From Alphaproteobacteria bacterium (GTDB lineage Bacteria; Pseudomonadota; Alphaproteobacteria; Micropepsales; Micropepsaceae): a stretch of 7,212 nt of DNA. The stretch's first letter is position 1. Each line of letters starts with the position of its first letter. The stretch lies in NCBI GenBank assembly GCA_947455695.1, contig CANGRN010000069.1, positions 1 to 7,212 on the forward strand. Reading direction: 5' to 3'. The notes beneath the pieces were generated by a model, which did no database searches, was not told where the DNA came from, and was given only the letters and a program-made list of their open reading frames with translations. Positions 1-5,699 of the stretch are shown piece by piece. Position numbers and translations under genes: made by a program.

Positions 1-1765
1 CGGTCTCCTTTATCCGCGCAGTAAGCGCGGCCGGCAGTGCCGCGACATCCAGCGGCGCCGCCATGCGGATCAGCGGCGATGTCTTCATCTCCAGCGCCGC
101 CACGGCAAGGAAGTCAGCCTTGGCGAGCGGGTCGGTCACCGCGAGCCTGGCGCCGCCGCCGCCCGAAAGGCGGAAGCTGCCCGGTTCGCTGCGGCGCTGC
201 GCCAGCCGGTCGGGAAAGGCCGCGGCGATCAGTGGCGCCGGATCGCCCGCCGCCGCCTGCCCCGCGCCGATGCCAAGCCGGGCGCGATATTGCCGGGCCG
301 CCTGGCGGATCTGATGGACCGCGCCCCGGTCTGCACCGGCAAACGCGGATGGATCGGCAAGCACTTCCAGCCGCGTCATGATATCGGCCGGCGTCTCCGC
401 ACCGCGCAGCGGATCGCGTCCCTCCAGCAGCGCGGCGATATCGCAGGCGCGCGCCGCCTGGGCGTTTCCGTCCGCCGCCAGCATCATGGCGGCCAGGCGT
501 GGATGGGCGCCCAGGATGCTCATGCGCTTGCCCAGTGGCGTAATGCTGCCTGCCTCGTCCATGGCGCCCAGATCGGCCAGCAATGCGCGGGACGCGGCAA
601 CCGCGCCTTCGGGCGGCGCATCGGGAAAGGCCAGCTTGCCGGGCGGCGTGCCCCAGGCCGCGCAATCCAGTACAAGGCCGGAAAGCTCGGCCTCCAGGAT
701 TTCCGGACGATCATGCGGGCGAAGGCCCCGCTGGATCGCCGCAGTCCAAAGCCGGATGGCAAGGCCGGGCGCCTCGCGCCCCGCGCGCCCCGAGCGCTGG
801 TCGGCGGCGGCGCGGCTGACACGTTCCGTCGCCAGGCGGGTCAGGCCGCTGGCCGCATCAAAGCGGGGACTGCGGCGGAAACCGCCATCAATGACGATTC
901 GCACACCCGGCACGGTGAGCGAGGTTTCGGCGATCGCGGTGGACAGCACGACGCGCCGCCCCTGCGCAGGCCGCAGCGCCATGTCCTGTGCCGCGGCCGG
1001 CAGGTCGCCATGCAGCGGCAGTACCAAAGCATCCAGCCCTTCCAGCGCGGATTCCGTGCGGCGGATCTCGCCCATGCCCGGCAGGAAGGCCAGGATGTCG
1101 CCCGGCGCCTCGGCCAAAGCGGCGCGGATGGCGCGCGCCATCGCTTCGGGCAGGTCGCGCGCATGCGCGAGATCCCGCGCGGCATGGCGAATGTCCACCG
1201 GATGCATGCGCCCGGCGCTTTCCACCAGGGGCGCATTCATGATGGCGCAAAGACGCGCGCCATCCAGGGTCGCGGACATGGCGAGCAGCCGCAGGTCGGG
1301 CCGCAGCATCGCCTGCGCATCCAGGCAAAGCGCCAGCGCCAGATCGGCTTCCAGCGACCGCTCATGGATTTCATCCAGAATGATGGTGGAAACACCCTCC
1401 AGACCCGGATCGCCCAGCAGGCGACGCACCAACAGGCCCGTGGTCACGACTTCGATGCGCGTGGCGGCGGACACGGCGCTTTCCAGCCGGGTGCGAAAGC
1501 CCACTGTTTGCCCCACCGGTTCGCCGATCATGCTTGCCATGCGCGTGGCCGCGGCGCGGGCAGCCAGCCGGCGCGGTTCCAGCATCAGGATGCGGCCCTC
1601 ATTCATCGGCGCTGAATCCAGCAATGCGAGCGGCACCGAAGTCGTCTTGCCCGCACCCGGCGGCGCGACCAGCACTGCGTTGGGACCAGCACGCAGCACA
1701 TCCAGCAGGCGCGGAATGCATTCGGCGACAGGAAGGTCGGGCAAGGAAAAATCGGACAATGGCAT
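1..1765 (-). CDS. hrpB: ATP-dependent RNA helicase HrpB, DEAH-box family (C-terminus cut by window edge)
   Basis: This is a superfamily 2 DEAH/RHA-type NTPase of the HrpB family, a cytoplasmic protein presumed to remodel RNA. Its biological substrate is poorly defined. The ATG at 1765 begins MPLSDFSLPDLPVAECIP and the frame stays open to base 2, giving 588 visible residues. Motifs appear in order: Walker A APPGAGKTT (34-42), motif Ia around EPRRLAARA (63-71), DEIH (131-134), SAT (164-166), motif V STAIAETSLT (275-284) and motif VI QRSGRAGR (323-330). The helicase-associated region follows. HrpB proteins are usually about 800 or more residues, so roughly the last 230 (the HrpB_C domain) lie beyond the left edge. 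I chose the 1765 start because the LPVAE-type opening matches the family. No good Shine-Dalgarno is visible. The frame stays open upstream to an ATG at 1918 (51 extra codons), but rare AGG and ATA codons there argue against translation. The family call is very secure. Confidence 0.96.
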   Translation of the reverse strand, partial: MPLSDFSLPDLPVAECIPRLLDVLRAGPNAVLVAPPGAGKTTSVPLALLDSAPMNEGRILMLEPRRLAARAAATRMASMIGEPVGQTVGFRTRLESAVSAATRIEVVTTGLLVRRLLGDPGLEGVSTIILDEIHERSLEADLALALCLDAQAMLRPDLRLLAMSATLDGARLCAIMNAPLVESAGRMHPVDIRHAARDLAHARDLPEAMARAIRAALAEAPGDILAFLPGMGEIRRTESALEGLDALVLPLHGDLPAAAQDMALRPAQGRRVVLSTAIAETSLTVPGVRIVIDGGFRRSPRFDAASGLTRLATERVSRAAADQRSGRAGREAPGLAIRLWTAAIQRGLRPHDRPEILEAELSGLVLDCAAWGTPPGKLAFPDAPPEGAVAASRALLADLGAMDEAGSITPLGKRMSILGAHPRLAAMMLAADGNAQAARACDIAALLEGRDPLRGAETPADIMTRLEVLADPSAFAGADRGAVHQIRQAARQYRARLGIGAGQAAAGDPAPLIAAAFPDRLAQRRSEPGSFRLSGGGGARLAVTDPLAKADFLAVAALEMKTSPLIRMAAPLDVAALPAALTARIKET

Positions 1766-1981
1766 GAGAGTGGTGGGCCTGCCGCGCCGTGCGGCGGCGC
1801 CATGAAACGAGTTTGTGGGCCCGCCAGAACCCACGGCCCGGTAAAATATCCGATCCCTCAGAGGCTTGCTAGGCCGCTCCCGCGTCGGCCCGCTGAGGCG
1901 GCCTTGTGTTTGCGCCATGGGACGGCGTGGACTTCCAGGAACACCCGGACGTCACATCAAGACGCGGGAGGCAGATCGCCG
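1766..1981. other. Intergenic leader of hrpB with several short inverted repeats
   Basis: These 216 bp lie between the stop of the channel gene and the hrpB start, and probably hold the hrpB promoter and 5' leader. I find no convincing tRNA, sRNA family or sigma-70 promoter. Visible dyads are GCCGC/GCGGC (1781-1785 with 1791-1795), GTGGG/CCCAC (1815-1819 with 1830-1834), and AGGCCGC/GCGGCCT (1871-1877 with 1898-1904). The last competes with GGCCG/CGGCC (1872-1876 with 1886-1890) and with CCTCAG/CTGAGG (1856-1861 with 1893-1898). None is followed by a T run on the minus strand, so a classical terminator for the channel gene is not evident. Confidence 0.5.
1871..1904. repeat. 7-bp GC-rich inverted repeat with competing inner stems
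   Basis: AGGCCGC at 1871-1877 pairs perfectly with GCGGCCT at 1898-1904 across a 20-nt loop. A shorter GGCCG/CGGCC stem (1872-1876 with 1886-1890) uses the same left arm, so the two folds exclude each other. It lies about 80 bp past the channel stop and 106 bp before the hrpB start. It could be part of a terminator or attenuator in the hrpB leader, but there is no U tract on the minus strand and GC-rich DNA makes chance dyads common. Confidence 0.35.
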
Positions 1982-2416
1982 TCAGAAGTGCTCGCCCTGG
2001 CGGAAAGGCCCGTGCCGGGTTGAAGCCCCCACCAGATAGGCGGTGGACCAGCCGATAAGCAAGAAGCCGTTGACGCCCTCCAGCGCGGTCAGCAGCCGCC
2101 AGGCCGCATCAATGTGAAGTTCGCCATAGCCGACCGTCGAGAACATGGCGGTGGAAAGATAAAGCGCGTCGGAAAAATTTGCCGTGGCGCCCAGCAGGAC
2201 ATAGGCCACCGCCCAACTCCAGACCTCAAGGGTGAGGATTGCCAGCAGGCCCAGCACCGTTCCGGTCATCACCAGAGTTCGCCCGACGTCATGATTGTGA
2301 AGGCCAAGCCGTTGCGCCAGCCGCGGGGTGGCGGCCGCGACCAGGATGAGACCCACGGTATGGATCAGCACCGTAAGCGCAACGAGGGCAGAGCCAGCGG
2401 CAAGATCATGCATCAT
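1982..2416 (-). CDS. Small potassium-channel-like membrane protein (Ion_trans_2 pore)
   Basis: This 144-residue inner-membrane protein has a K+-channel pore signature. There is one hydrophobic segment near the N-terminus (about 8-30) and a second at about 48-76. A pore-helix-like stretch (about 83-93) leads into the filter TVGYG (94-98) followed by Glu, and a final membrane segment spans about 106-130 (LEGVNGFLLIGWSTAYLV). A short polar tail follows. TVGYG is the canonical K+ selectivity filter, so tetrameric K+ conduction is the natural inference. There is no RCK/TrkA-N, cyclic-nucleotide or other gating domain, and gating is unknown. The start is one of two tandem ATGs (2416, 2413). No Shine-Dalgarno precedes them; instead a CGCCC/GGGCG dyad ends one base before the ATG. 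A FixK-type box is centred about 40 bp upstream of the start. The pore call is strong, the physiological role open. Confidence 0.85.
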   Translation of the reverse strand: MMHDLAAGSALVALTVLIHTVGLILVAAATPRLAQRLGLHNHDVGRTLVMTGTVLGLLAILTLEVWSWAVAYVLLGATANFSDALYLSTAMFSTVGYGELHIDAAWRLLTALEGVNGFLLIGWSTAYLVGASTRHGPFRQGEHF

Positions 2417-2417
2417 G

Positions 2418-2433
2418 CGCCCACACTAGGGCG
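2418..2433 (-). promoter_or_regulatory. Hairpin abutting the channel gene start codon
   Basis: CGCCC (2418-2422) and GGGCG (2429-2433) form a 5-bp perfect stem with a 6-nt loop, ending one base before the ATG at 2416. It occupies the place where a ribosome-binding site would be, and none is visible. It may lower initiation, or it may be chance if the mRNA begins at or near the ATG. Confidence 0.3.
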
Positions 2434-2449
2434 ACTTGCGCGCCTGTCT

Positions 2450-2463
2450 TTGCGCGGCGTCAA
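2450..2463 (-). promoter_or_regulatory. Putative FixK/FNR-type operator upstream of the channel gene
   Basis: On the plus strand the 14 bases read TTGC-GCGGCG-TCAA; on the minus strand, the direction of the channel gene, TTGA-CGCCGC-GCAA. Both fit the FixK/FNR-family pattern TTG(A/C)-N6-(T/G)CAA. The centre (2456/2457) is about 40 bp upstream of the ATG at 2416. A class II activator site (centre at -41.5) would put the transcription start at about 2415, giving a leaderless or nearly leaderless mRNA. A weak -10-like TAGTGT lies at 2428-2423 on the minus strand. The site is in the 50-bp gap between the peptidase stop and the channel start, so the channel gene may have its own promoter. Confidence 0.55.
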
Positions 2464-2466
2464 AAA

Positions 2467-3027
2467 CTACCAGGTACGGACCCGGCCGACATCGACATGG
2501 ACAAAGTCGGATGCGGGATAATAGCCGACGCCGCCGCCGCGCTGCGCCAGCGCCGCGGTATGCACCGCCGCCAGCGAGCGGCCGGCGATGCGAATGTCGA
2601 TCGCCATGCCCTGCATGTGCAGGCTTTTGGAGGCAACGCCGGAATGTTCGTGTTCGCCCCGCAACAGGGCATTCGTCGTGGGCGAGCGATAACCGGATAT
2701 CACGGTCACCGGCGCGGCCGTCTCCAGCCGGCCGCGCAGCAAGGACAGCAGATCCAGCAGCTGGGGCGCGATGGGATGCACGTCGCCGGAGCGAAAATCG
2801 CGCAACACATGGTTCACCTGCGCCAGCGCATCCGGCAGGTACTGGCCTTCGGCCCAATATTCGACCTTGAGCTTCTCCCCGGTATGGATGTTGTCGAATG
2901 CCAGCAACCGCGCGCCGGTTTCATTGGCCCGCACCGGGCGCGATGCAAACAGGCTTGCGCCTGCCCCGGCAAGAAAATGGCGGCGTCCAAACATGGAGAT
3001 GCGTGGTCTGCTTTTTGACAACGACAT
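2467..3027 (-). CDS. Tat-exported M15/DUF882 murein endopeptidase, YcbK/MepK-like
   Basis: This zinc metallopeptidase of the DUF882/Peptidase M15 group is expected to act on peptidoglycan in the periplasm. The E. coli homologue MepK (YcbK) cleaves 3-3 (mDAP-mDAP) crosslinks. From the ATG at 3027 it has 186 residues. A twin-arginine signal holds RRHFLAG at 15-21, then a hydrophobic stretch and a probable cleavage after PVRA (34). The catalytic domain shows SGYRSPTTNALLR (about 111-123), the zinc motif HMQGMAID (H137, D144; HxxGxAxD) and DFVHVD with the third ligand H177. The frame is open up to a TTG at 3057; I prefer the first ATG, and an ATG at 2994 just before the RR motif is also possible. 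No strong Shine-Dalgarno is visible. It lies 35 bp downstream of the L,D-transpeptidase on the same strand, likely co-transcribed, in the same order as ycbB-ycbK in E. coli. Confidence 0.9.
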   Translation of the reverse strand: MSLSKSRPRISMFGRRHFLAGAGASLFASRPVRANETGARLLAFDNIHTGEKLKVEYWAEGQYLPDALAQVNHVLRDFRSGDVHPIAPQLLDLLSLLRGRLETAAPVTVISGYRSPTTNALLRGEHEHSGVASKSLHMQGMAIDIRIAGRSLAAVHTAALAQRGGGVGYYPASDFVHVDVGRVRTW

Positions 3028-3062
3028 CGTTTTAGCAGGCGGCTGTTTTCGCTGCAAACATT

Positions 3063-4379
3063 TTACCCCTTGTTGCAGGCGACGGTGTTGGCGGCGATAC
3101 GCAGGGAATTCGTGCGCATGGCCGGGATCATCCGCTTGTCGCGGCCGTAAATGTCGGGAATGAACTTCACCTCGCCATCGGCGCCGGCGAACGCGGTCCA
3201 GTAGAGGAAATAGACCGGCAGCTTTCGCTGAAGCGGCAGATACCGGGTTTCTCCCTGGTCAATGGCCTGTGTAATCCGTTCGATGGCGGTCAGGTCTGCT
3301 GCCAGGGCGTAGGACGCCAGGGGCAGGATCTGCTCCACGCGGACGCAGCCATGGCTGGCGGCGCGGGATGGCCTGTCGAAGGCCGACTTGCCGGGCGTGT
3401 CATGCAGATAGACATCGAACCGGTTGGGCAATTCGATCTTCACCCGTCCCAGCGGGTTGCGCGGTCCCGGAAACTGCCGGATGTGGTAGGGAAAAGTGCC
3501 GGCGCGGATCGCGCGCCAGTTGACGCCAAGCCCATGCGGATCGCCCGCCGGACCATCCAGCAAAATCATGTCCTGGTTGGCCAGATAGGCATGATTGCGT
3601 TTCAGCTTGGGCAATATTTCCTTCACCGCGATCGAATGCGGAATGGTCCAGGGCGGATTGATGGTCACCCCCGCTCCCTCCGCCCGCAGGATGGGCGTGC
3701 GATTGTTGGGGCGGCCAACGATCACGCGGGAGGCCAGAACCATCTTCCCCCCCAGCCACAGCTGCAATTGCGCGTCGGCCGCATTGATGACGATCCGGTC
3801 CGGCTCCAGCGTGGGCGGCAGCCAGCGCCAGCGCTCCATGTTGGCGGCGATGACGTCCGCAGGCTGGAGCTGGCGCGCCAGCGCGCCCTTGAGGACGGCA
3901 TAGTCGGAATATTGTGGCGCCAGCGAATTCAGCATGGTGGCGAGATGTCCCTGGCGCAATGCGTCGTTCAGCAAGGCCGGCAGGTCTGCGGATCGCGGCG
4001 GCAGGGCGACATCATCGTCAAGCGACTGAAGGTCGGGACGACCTACAGACAAGTCGCGCATATACCGCAAGACGGCAGTGCTGATCGCGACATCATCCGC
4101 CACCACATTGCCGCTGTGCAGAAACACGCCATAACGCGCGGGATCGAGCCCTTCACCGGCGGCATCCGAAAGCACCCGGATTGCGAGCCTGGCGTCCGCC
4201 GTGGAGCCGCCGCCCCAAGCCAGGGCCCCGTTGCGCTGCTGATAGAATTGCCGCGTCAGCCCGCCATCGGCCGTCGAGACCAGCGCCGTTTCCAGCGCAG
4301 GGGCAAATCCGGCCGGCTGCGCCGCCACCGGGCCGCCTGTCAGCAGCAGGACCGAGAGTATCAAAGAGCGCCAAAACAT
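3063..4379 (-). CDS. YcbB/LdtD-like murein L,D-transpeptidase
   Basis: This periplasmic enzyme is expected to form 3-3 crosslinks between mDAP residues of peptidoglycan stem peptides, the reaction known for E. coli LdtD (YcbB). It has 438 residues from the ATG at 4379. A Sec signal peptide (MFWRSLILSVLLL, cleavage likely after VAA at 20) is followed by a scaffold region. The family hallmark NMERWRWLP lies at 180-188, then the YkuD catalytic domain. The active-site segment has YLHDT (His326) and SHGCVRVEQ (His343, catalytic Cys345), matching HX(n)SHGC. The tail motif PVYFLYWTAF (388-397) and FIPDIYGRDKRM (406-417) are typical of YcbB rather than of the short YkuD-only enzymes. Length suits an alphaproteobacterial YcbB; E. 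coli LdtD is longer (about 600). The frame extends to a TTG at 4427, but that would put 16 residues before the signal peptide. A GAGAA stretch 7 nt upstream supports 4379. Confidence 0.93.
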   Translation of the reverse strand: MFWRSLILSVLLLTGGPVAAQPAGFAPALETALVSTADGGLTRQFYQQRNGALAWGGGSTADARLAIRVLSDAAGEGLDPARYGVFLHSGNVVADDVAISTAVLRYMRDLSVGRPDLQSLDDDVALPPRSADLPALLNDALRQGHLATMLNSLAPQYSDYAVLKGALARQLQPADVIAANMERWRWLPPTLEPDRIVINAADAQLQLWLGGKMVLASRVIVGRPNNRTPILRAEGAGVTINPPWTIPHSIAVKEILPKLKRNHAYLANQDMILLDGPAGDPHGLGVNWRAIRAGTFPYHIRQFPGPRNPLGRVKIELPNRFDVYLHDTPGKSAFDRPSRAASHGCVRVEQILPLASYALAADLTAIERITQAIDQGETRYLPLQRKLPVYFLYWTAFAGADGEVKFIPDIYGRDKRMIPAMRTNSLRIAANTVACNKG

Positions 4380-4386
4380 GAGTTTA

Positions 4387-4391
4387 TTCTC
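4387..4391 (-). promoter_or_regulatory. Shine-Dalgarno-like GAGAA before the L,D-transpeptidase
   Basis: On the minus strand GAGAA ends 7 nt before the ATG at 4379 and supports that start over the TTG at 4427. The hexamer GAGAAT (4391-4386) could alternatively serve as a poor -10 element for a promoter activated from the 4414-4427 box, which would give a leaderless mRNA. The ribosome-binding role is the simpler reading. Confidence 0.4.
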
Positions 4392-4413
4392 GGTTCGAAC
4401 GCCCAGGCCTGCC

Positions 4414-4427
4414 TTGATCTGGCGCAA
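4414..4427 (+). promoter_or_regulatory. Putative FixK/FNR-type operator in the divergent region
   Basis: TTGA-TCTGGC-GCAA fits TTG(A/C)-N6-(T/G)CAA, the binding pattern of FixK/FNR-family regulators. It sits between the divergent L,D-transpeptidase (start 4379) and oxidoreductase (start 4473). For the oxidoreductase, a class II position (centre at -41.5) puts +1 near 4462 and the -10 at 4450-4455, which reads TAACTT (3 of 6 to consensus). That leaves an 11-nt leader beginning with the Shine-Dalgarno. For the L,D-transpeptidase the same rule puts +1 on the A of the ATG. The orientation (TTGA first) towards the oxidoreductase matches that of the 2450-2463 box towards the channel gene. Confidence 0.6.
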
Positions 4428-4461
4428 AGCAGAAATATGCGCCCCGCCCTAACTTTACGAT

Positions 4462-4466
4462 AGGAG
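4462..4466 (+). promoter_or_regulatory. Strong ribosome-binding site selecting a GTG start
   Basis: AGGAG lies 6 nt before the GTG at 4473 (AGGAGAAACCC then GTG). This good Shine-Dalgarno at ideal spacing justifies the GTG start of the oxidoreductase, where no upstream ATG fits. Confidence 0.85.
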
Positions 4467-4472
4467 AAACCC

Positions 4473-5075
4473 GTGAAGCACGCCGTCATATTTGCCCATC
4501 CCGGTGCGGAAAGTTTCACCGGATCGGTCGCGCAGGCCTATGCCAGGGCCTGTGAGGCGCAGGGACATGTCACGGTCATGCGCGATCTTTACCGCATGGG
4601 CTTCGACCCTTGTCTCAAGGCCGGGGAACTGCCATTCGCCAATCCCTTCAGCCCCGAACCCGACATCATGCACGAACGCAGCCTGCTGAAGGATTGCGAT
4701 GTTTTCGCCTTCGTCTATCCGCTCTGGCTGAATTCTCCGCCGGCCATCATCAAGGGGTATCTGGAACGGGTCTTCGGCTTCGGCTTCGCCTATGGCGCGG
4801 GCGGACACAGCTACCGGCCCTTGCTGACGGACCGCAAGCTGATCAGCTTCAGCTCCAGCGGCGCTCCTGCAAACTGGGTAAAGGAAACAGGGGCGTTGGG
4901 CGCGGTGCAGACTCTATTCGACTCATATTTTGCCGAACTGTGCGGCCTGAAAGCGCTGGAGCATGTTCATGTCGGCGGCGTCGTGCCAGGCGCCAGCGCC
5001 GAATTCATCAAGGCGCGGCTGCAGGATGTCCAGAGCAAGGTTGCGGAGCATTTCGGGAACCAGACACGTCATTGA
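4473..5075 (+). CDS. Flavodoxin-fold NAD(P)H:quinone oxidoreductase (Flavodoxin_2 family)
   Basis: This 200-residue soluble FAD- or FMN-binding reductase belongs to the NQO1/MdaB/KefF-like group, which transfers two electrons from NAD(P)H to quinones or similar acceptors. The N-terminal strand and flavin-phosphate loop are visible as AVIFAHPGAESFT (4-16). The family signature is PLWLNSPPAIIKGYLERVF (83-101), followed by GFGFAYG (102-108). SSSGAPANW (127-135) fits a later flavin loop. In many relatives the signature begins PLWW; here the second Trp is Leu. The start is GTG at 4473 with AGGAG 6 nt before. The gene is transcribed away from the L,D-transpeptidase and runs into fixJ with an 18-bp gap. 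A FixK-type box centred about 52 bp before the start codon suggests control by low oxygen. KefF, a relative, regulates a K+ efflux system, but no KefC-like partner is present. The exact substrate cannot be told. Confidence 0.9.
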   Translation: MKHAVIFAHPGAESFTGSVAQAYARACEAQGHVTVMRDLYRMGFDPCLKAGELPFANPFSPEPDIMHERSLLKDCDVFAFVYPLWLNSPPAIIKGYLERVFGFGFAYGAGGHSYRPLLTDRKLISFSSSGAPANWVKETGALGAVQTLFDSYFAELCGLKALEHVHVGGVVPGASAEFIKARLQDVQSKVAEHFGNQTRH

Positions 5076-5076
5076 C

Positions 5077-5092
5077 GGCCGACTTCCCGGCC
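5077..5092. terminator. Possible short hairpin between convergent genes
   Basis: GGCCG (5077-5081) pairs with CGGCC (5088-5092) around a 6-nt loop in the 18-bp space between the oxidoreductase stop and the fixJ stop. Position fits a shared bidirectional terminator. It has only 5 bp and no T tract on either side, so it may be chance. Confidence 0.3.
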
Positions 5093-5093
5093 C

Positions 5094-5699
5094 CTAGCTG
5101 GCCGAGATCACCATCCGCACCAGTTCCGAAAGACTTGATGCGCCCATTTTCGTCATCACGTTGGCTCGATGTACCTCGATCGTGCGTGGGCTGATGCCCA
5201 GGTCATAGGCGATGGTTTTGTTGGGATGGCCCGCCAAAAGACCGTCAAGCACTTCCTTCTCGCGCGCCGTCAGGGAGGCCAGCCTTTTGCGAACCTCGTC
5301 TGTATGCGTGTCCGAACCGACGGCCTTCTCCTTGCGGTCAAGCGCCACCTTGATCGCCGCCAGCAAAACCTCGTCCGGAAAAGGCTTTTCGATGAAATCG
5401 ACGGCGCCTTCCTTCATGGCCGCCACCGCCAGGGCCACATCGGCATGGCCCGTCATGACGACGACCGGCAGGCGGGATTTCTTTTGGTTCAGGCGTCGCA
5501 GCAACTCCAGCCCGTCGATCCCGGGCATGCGCACATCGCTGACAATGCATCCGGACTGGAAGTCGTCGCATTTCTCCAGGAAGGTGGACGCGGAATCATA
5601 AACCTTCACGGCCAGGCCGGCGGTTCCCAGCAGGAACGCAACCGCGCGGCGCACGTCCTCGTCGTCATCTATCAGATGCACTAGTCCGTTAACGGACAT
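5094..5699 (-). CDS. fixJ: Oxygen-responsive two-component response regulator FixJ
   Basis: This cytoplasmic NarL/FixJ-family regulator is phosphorylated by FixL under low oxygen. In rhizobia it activates fixK and, in some species, nifA. It has 201 residues, close to the usual 200-205. The receiver domain (about 5-120) contains the acidic pocket DDD (11-13), the phosphoacceptor Asp55 in [10 protein letters not shown], Thr83 in MTGHAD and Lys105 in EKPF. A short linker leads to the LuxR-type helix-turn-helix (about 140-197: [15 protein letters not shown], then [19 protein letters not shown]). The ATG at 5699 overlaps the end of fixL by 11 bp and is preceded by a purine-rich GGGGAGGGG ending 7 nt upstream, so the pair is probably translationally coupled. 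No fixK or nifA lies downstream; the next gene converges on it. It could be a FixJ-like regulator such as TodT/TutC types, but the heme-PAS partner makes FixJ the best call. Confidence 0.94.
   Translation of the reverse strand: MSVNGLVHLIDDDEDVRRAVAFLLGTAGLAVKVYDSASTFLEKCDDFQSGCIVSDVRMPGIDGLELLRRLNQKKSRLPVVVMTGHADVALAVAAMKEGAVDFIEKPFPDEVLLAAIKVALDRKEKAVGSDTHTDEVRKRLASLTAREKEVLDGLLAGHPNKTIAYDLGISPRTIEVHRANVMTKMGASSLSELVRMVISAS
5684..5697. repeat. 14-bp perfect palindrome at the fixL-fixJ overlap
   Basis: GTCCGTTAACGGAC is its own reverse complement. It covers the last fixL codons and stop (GTC CGT TAA) and codons 2-5 of fixJ in the overlapping frame. The arms stop at mismatched A residues on both sides. 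On RNA it could form only a small stem because the centre has no loop, so if functional it is more likely a protein site on DNA. Two frames constrain it, so chance is possible. Confidence 0.5.

Noticed and set aside
378..1805. Long plus-strand open frames opposite hrpB (also 290-1615)
   Set aside because: They are antisense shadows in GC-rich DNA. The minus strand encodes an uninterrupted helicase with all canonical motifs, while the plus-strand translations are Arg/Ser/Ala-rich and show no recognisable domain.
1850..1925. tRNA or rho-independent terminator at the 1871-1904 dyad
   Set aside because: No T-loop or acceptor pairing of a tRNA is present. The T-rich bases follow the stem only on the plus strand, where no gene ends.
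3028..3057. TTG at 3057 as the DUF882 peptidase start
   Set aside because: The ATG at 3027 already gives a normal Tat signal. The extra 10 residues add nothing recognisable, though I cannot exclude it or the later ATG at 2994.
2436..3163. Plus-strand and minus-strand open frames overlapping the DUF882 peptidase (for example 2436-2870 +, 2426-2857 -)
   Set aside because: The frame at 2467-3027 minus carries a Tat signal and the M15 zinc motif. The others are low-complexity shadows.
4380..4427. TTG at 4427 as the L,D-transpeptidase start
   Set aside because: It would add 16 charged or neutral residues before a clean signal peptide, lacks a better ribosome site, and would lie inside the FixK-type box.
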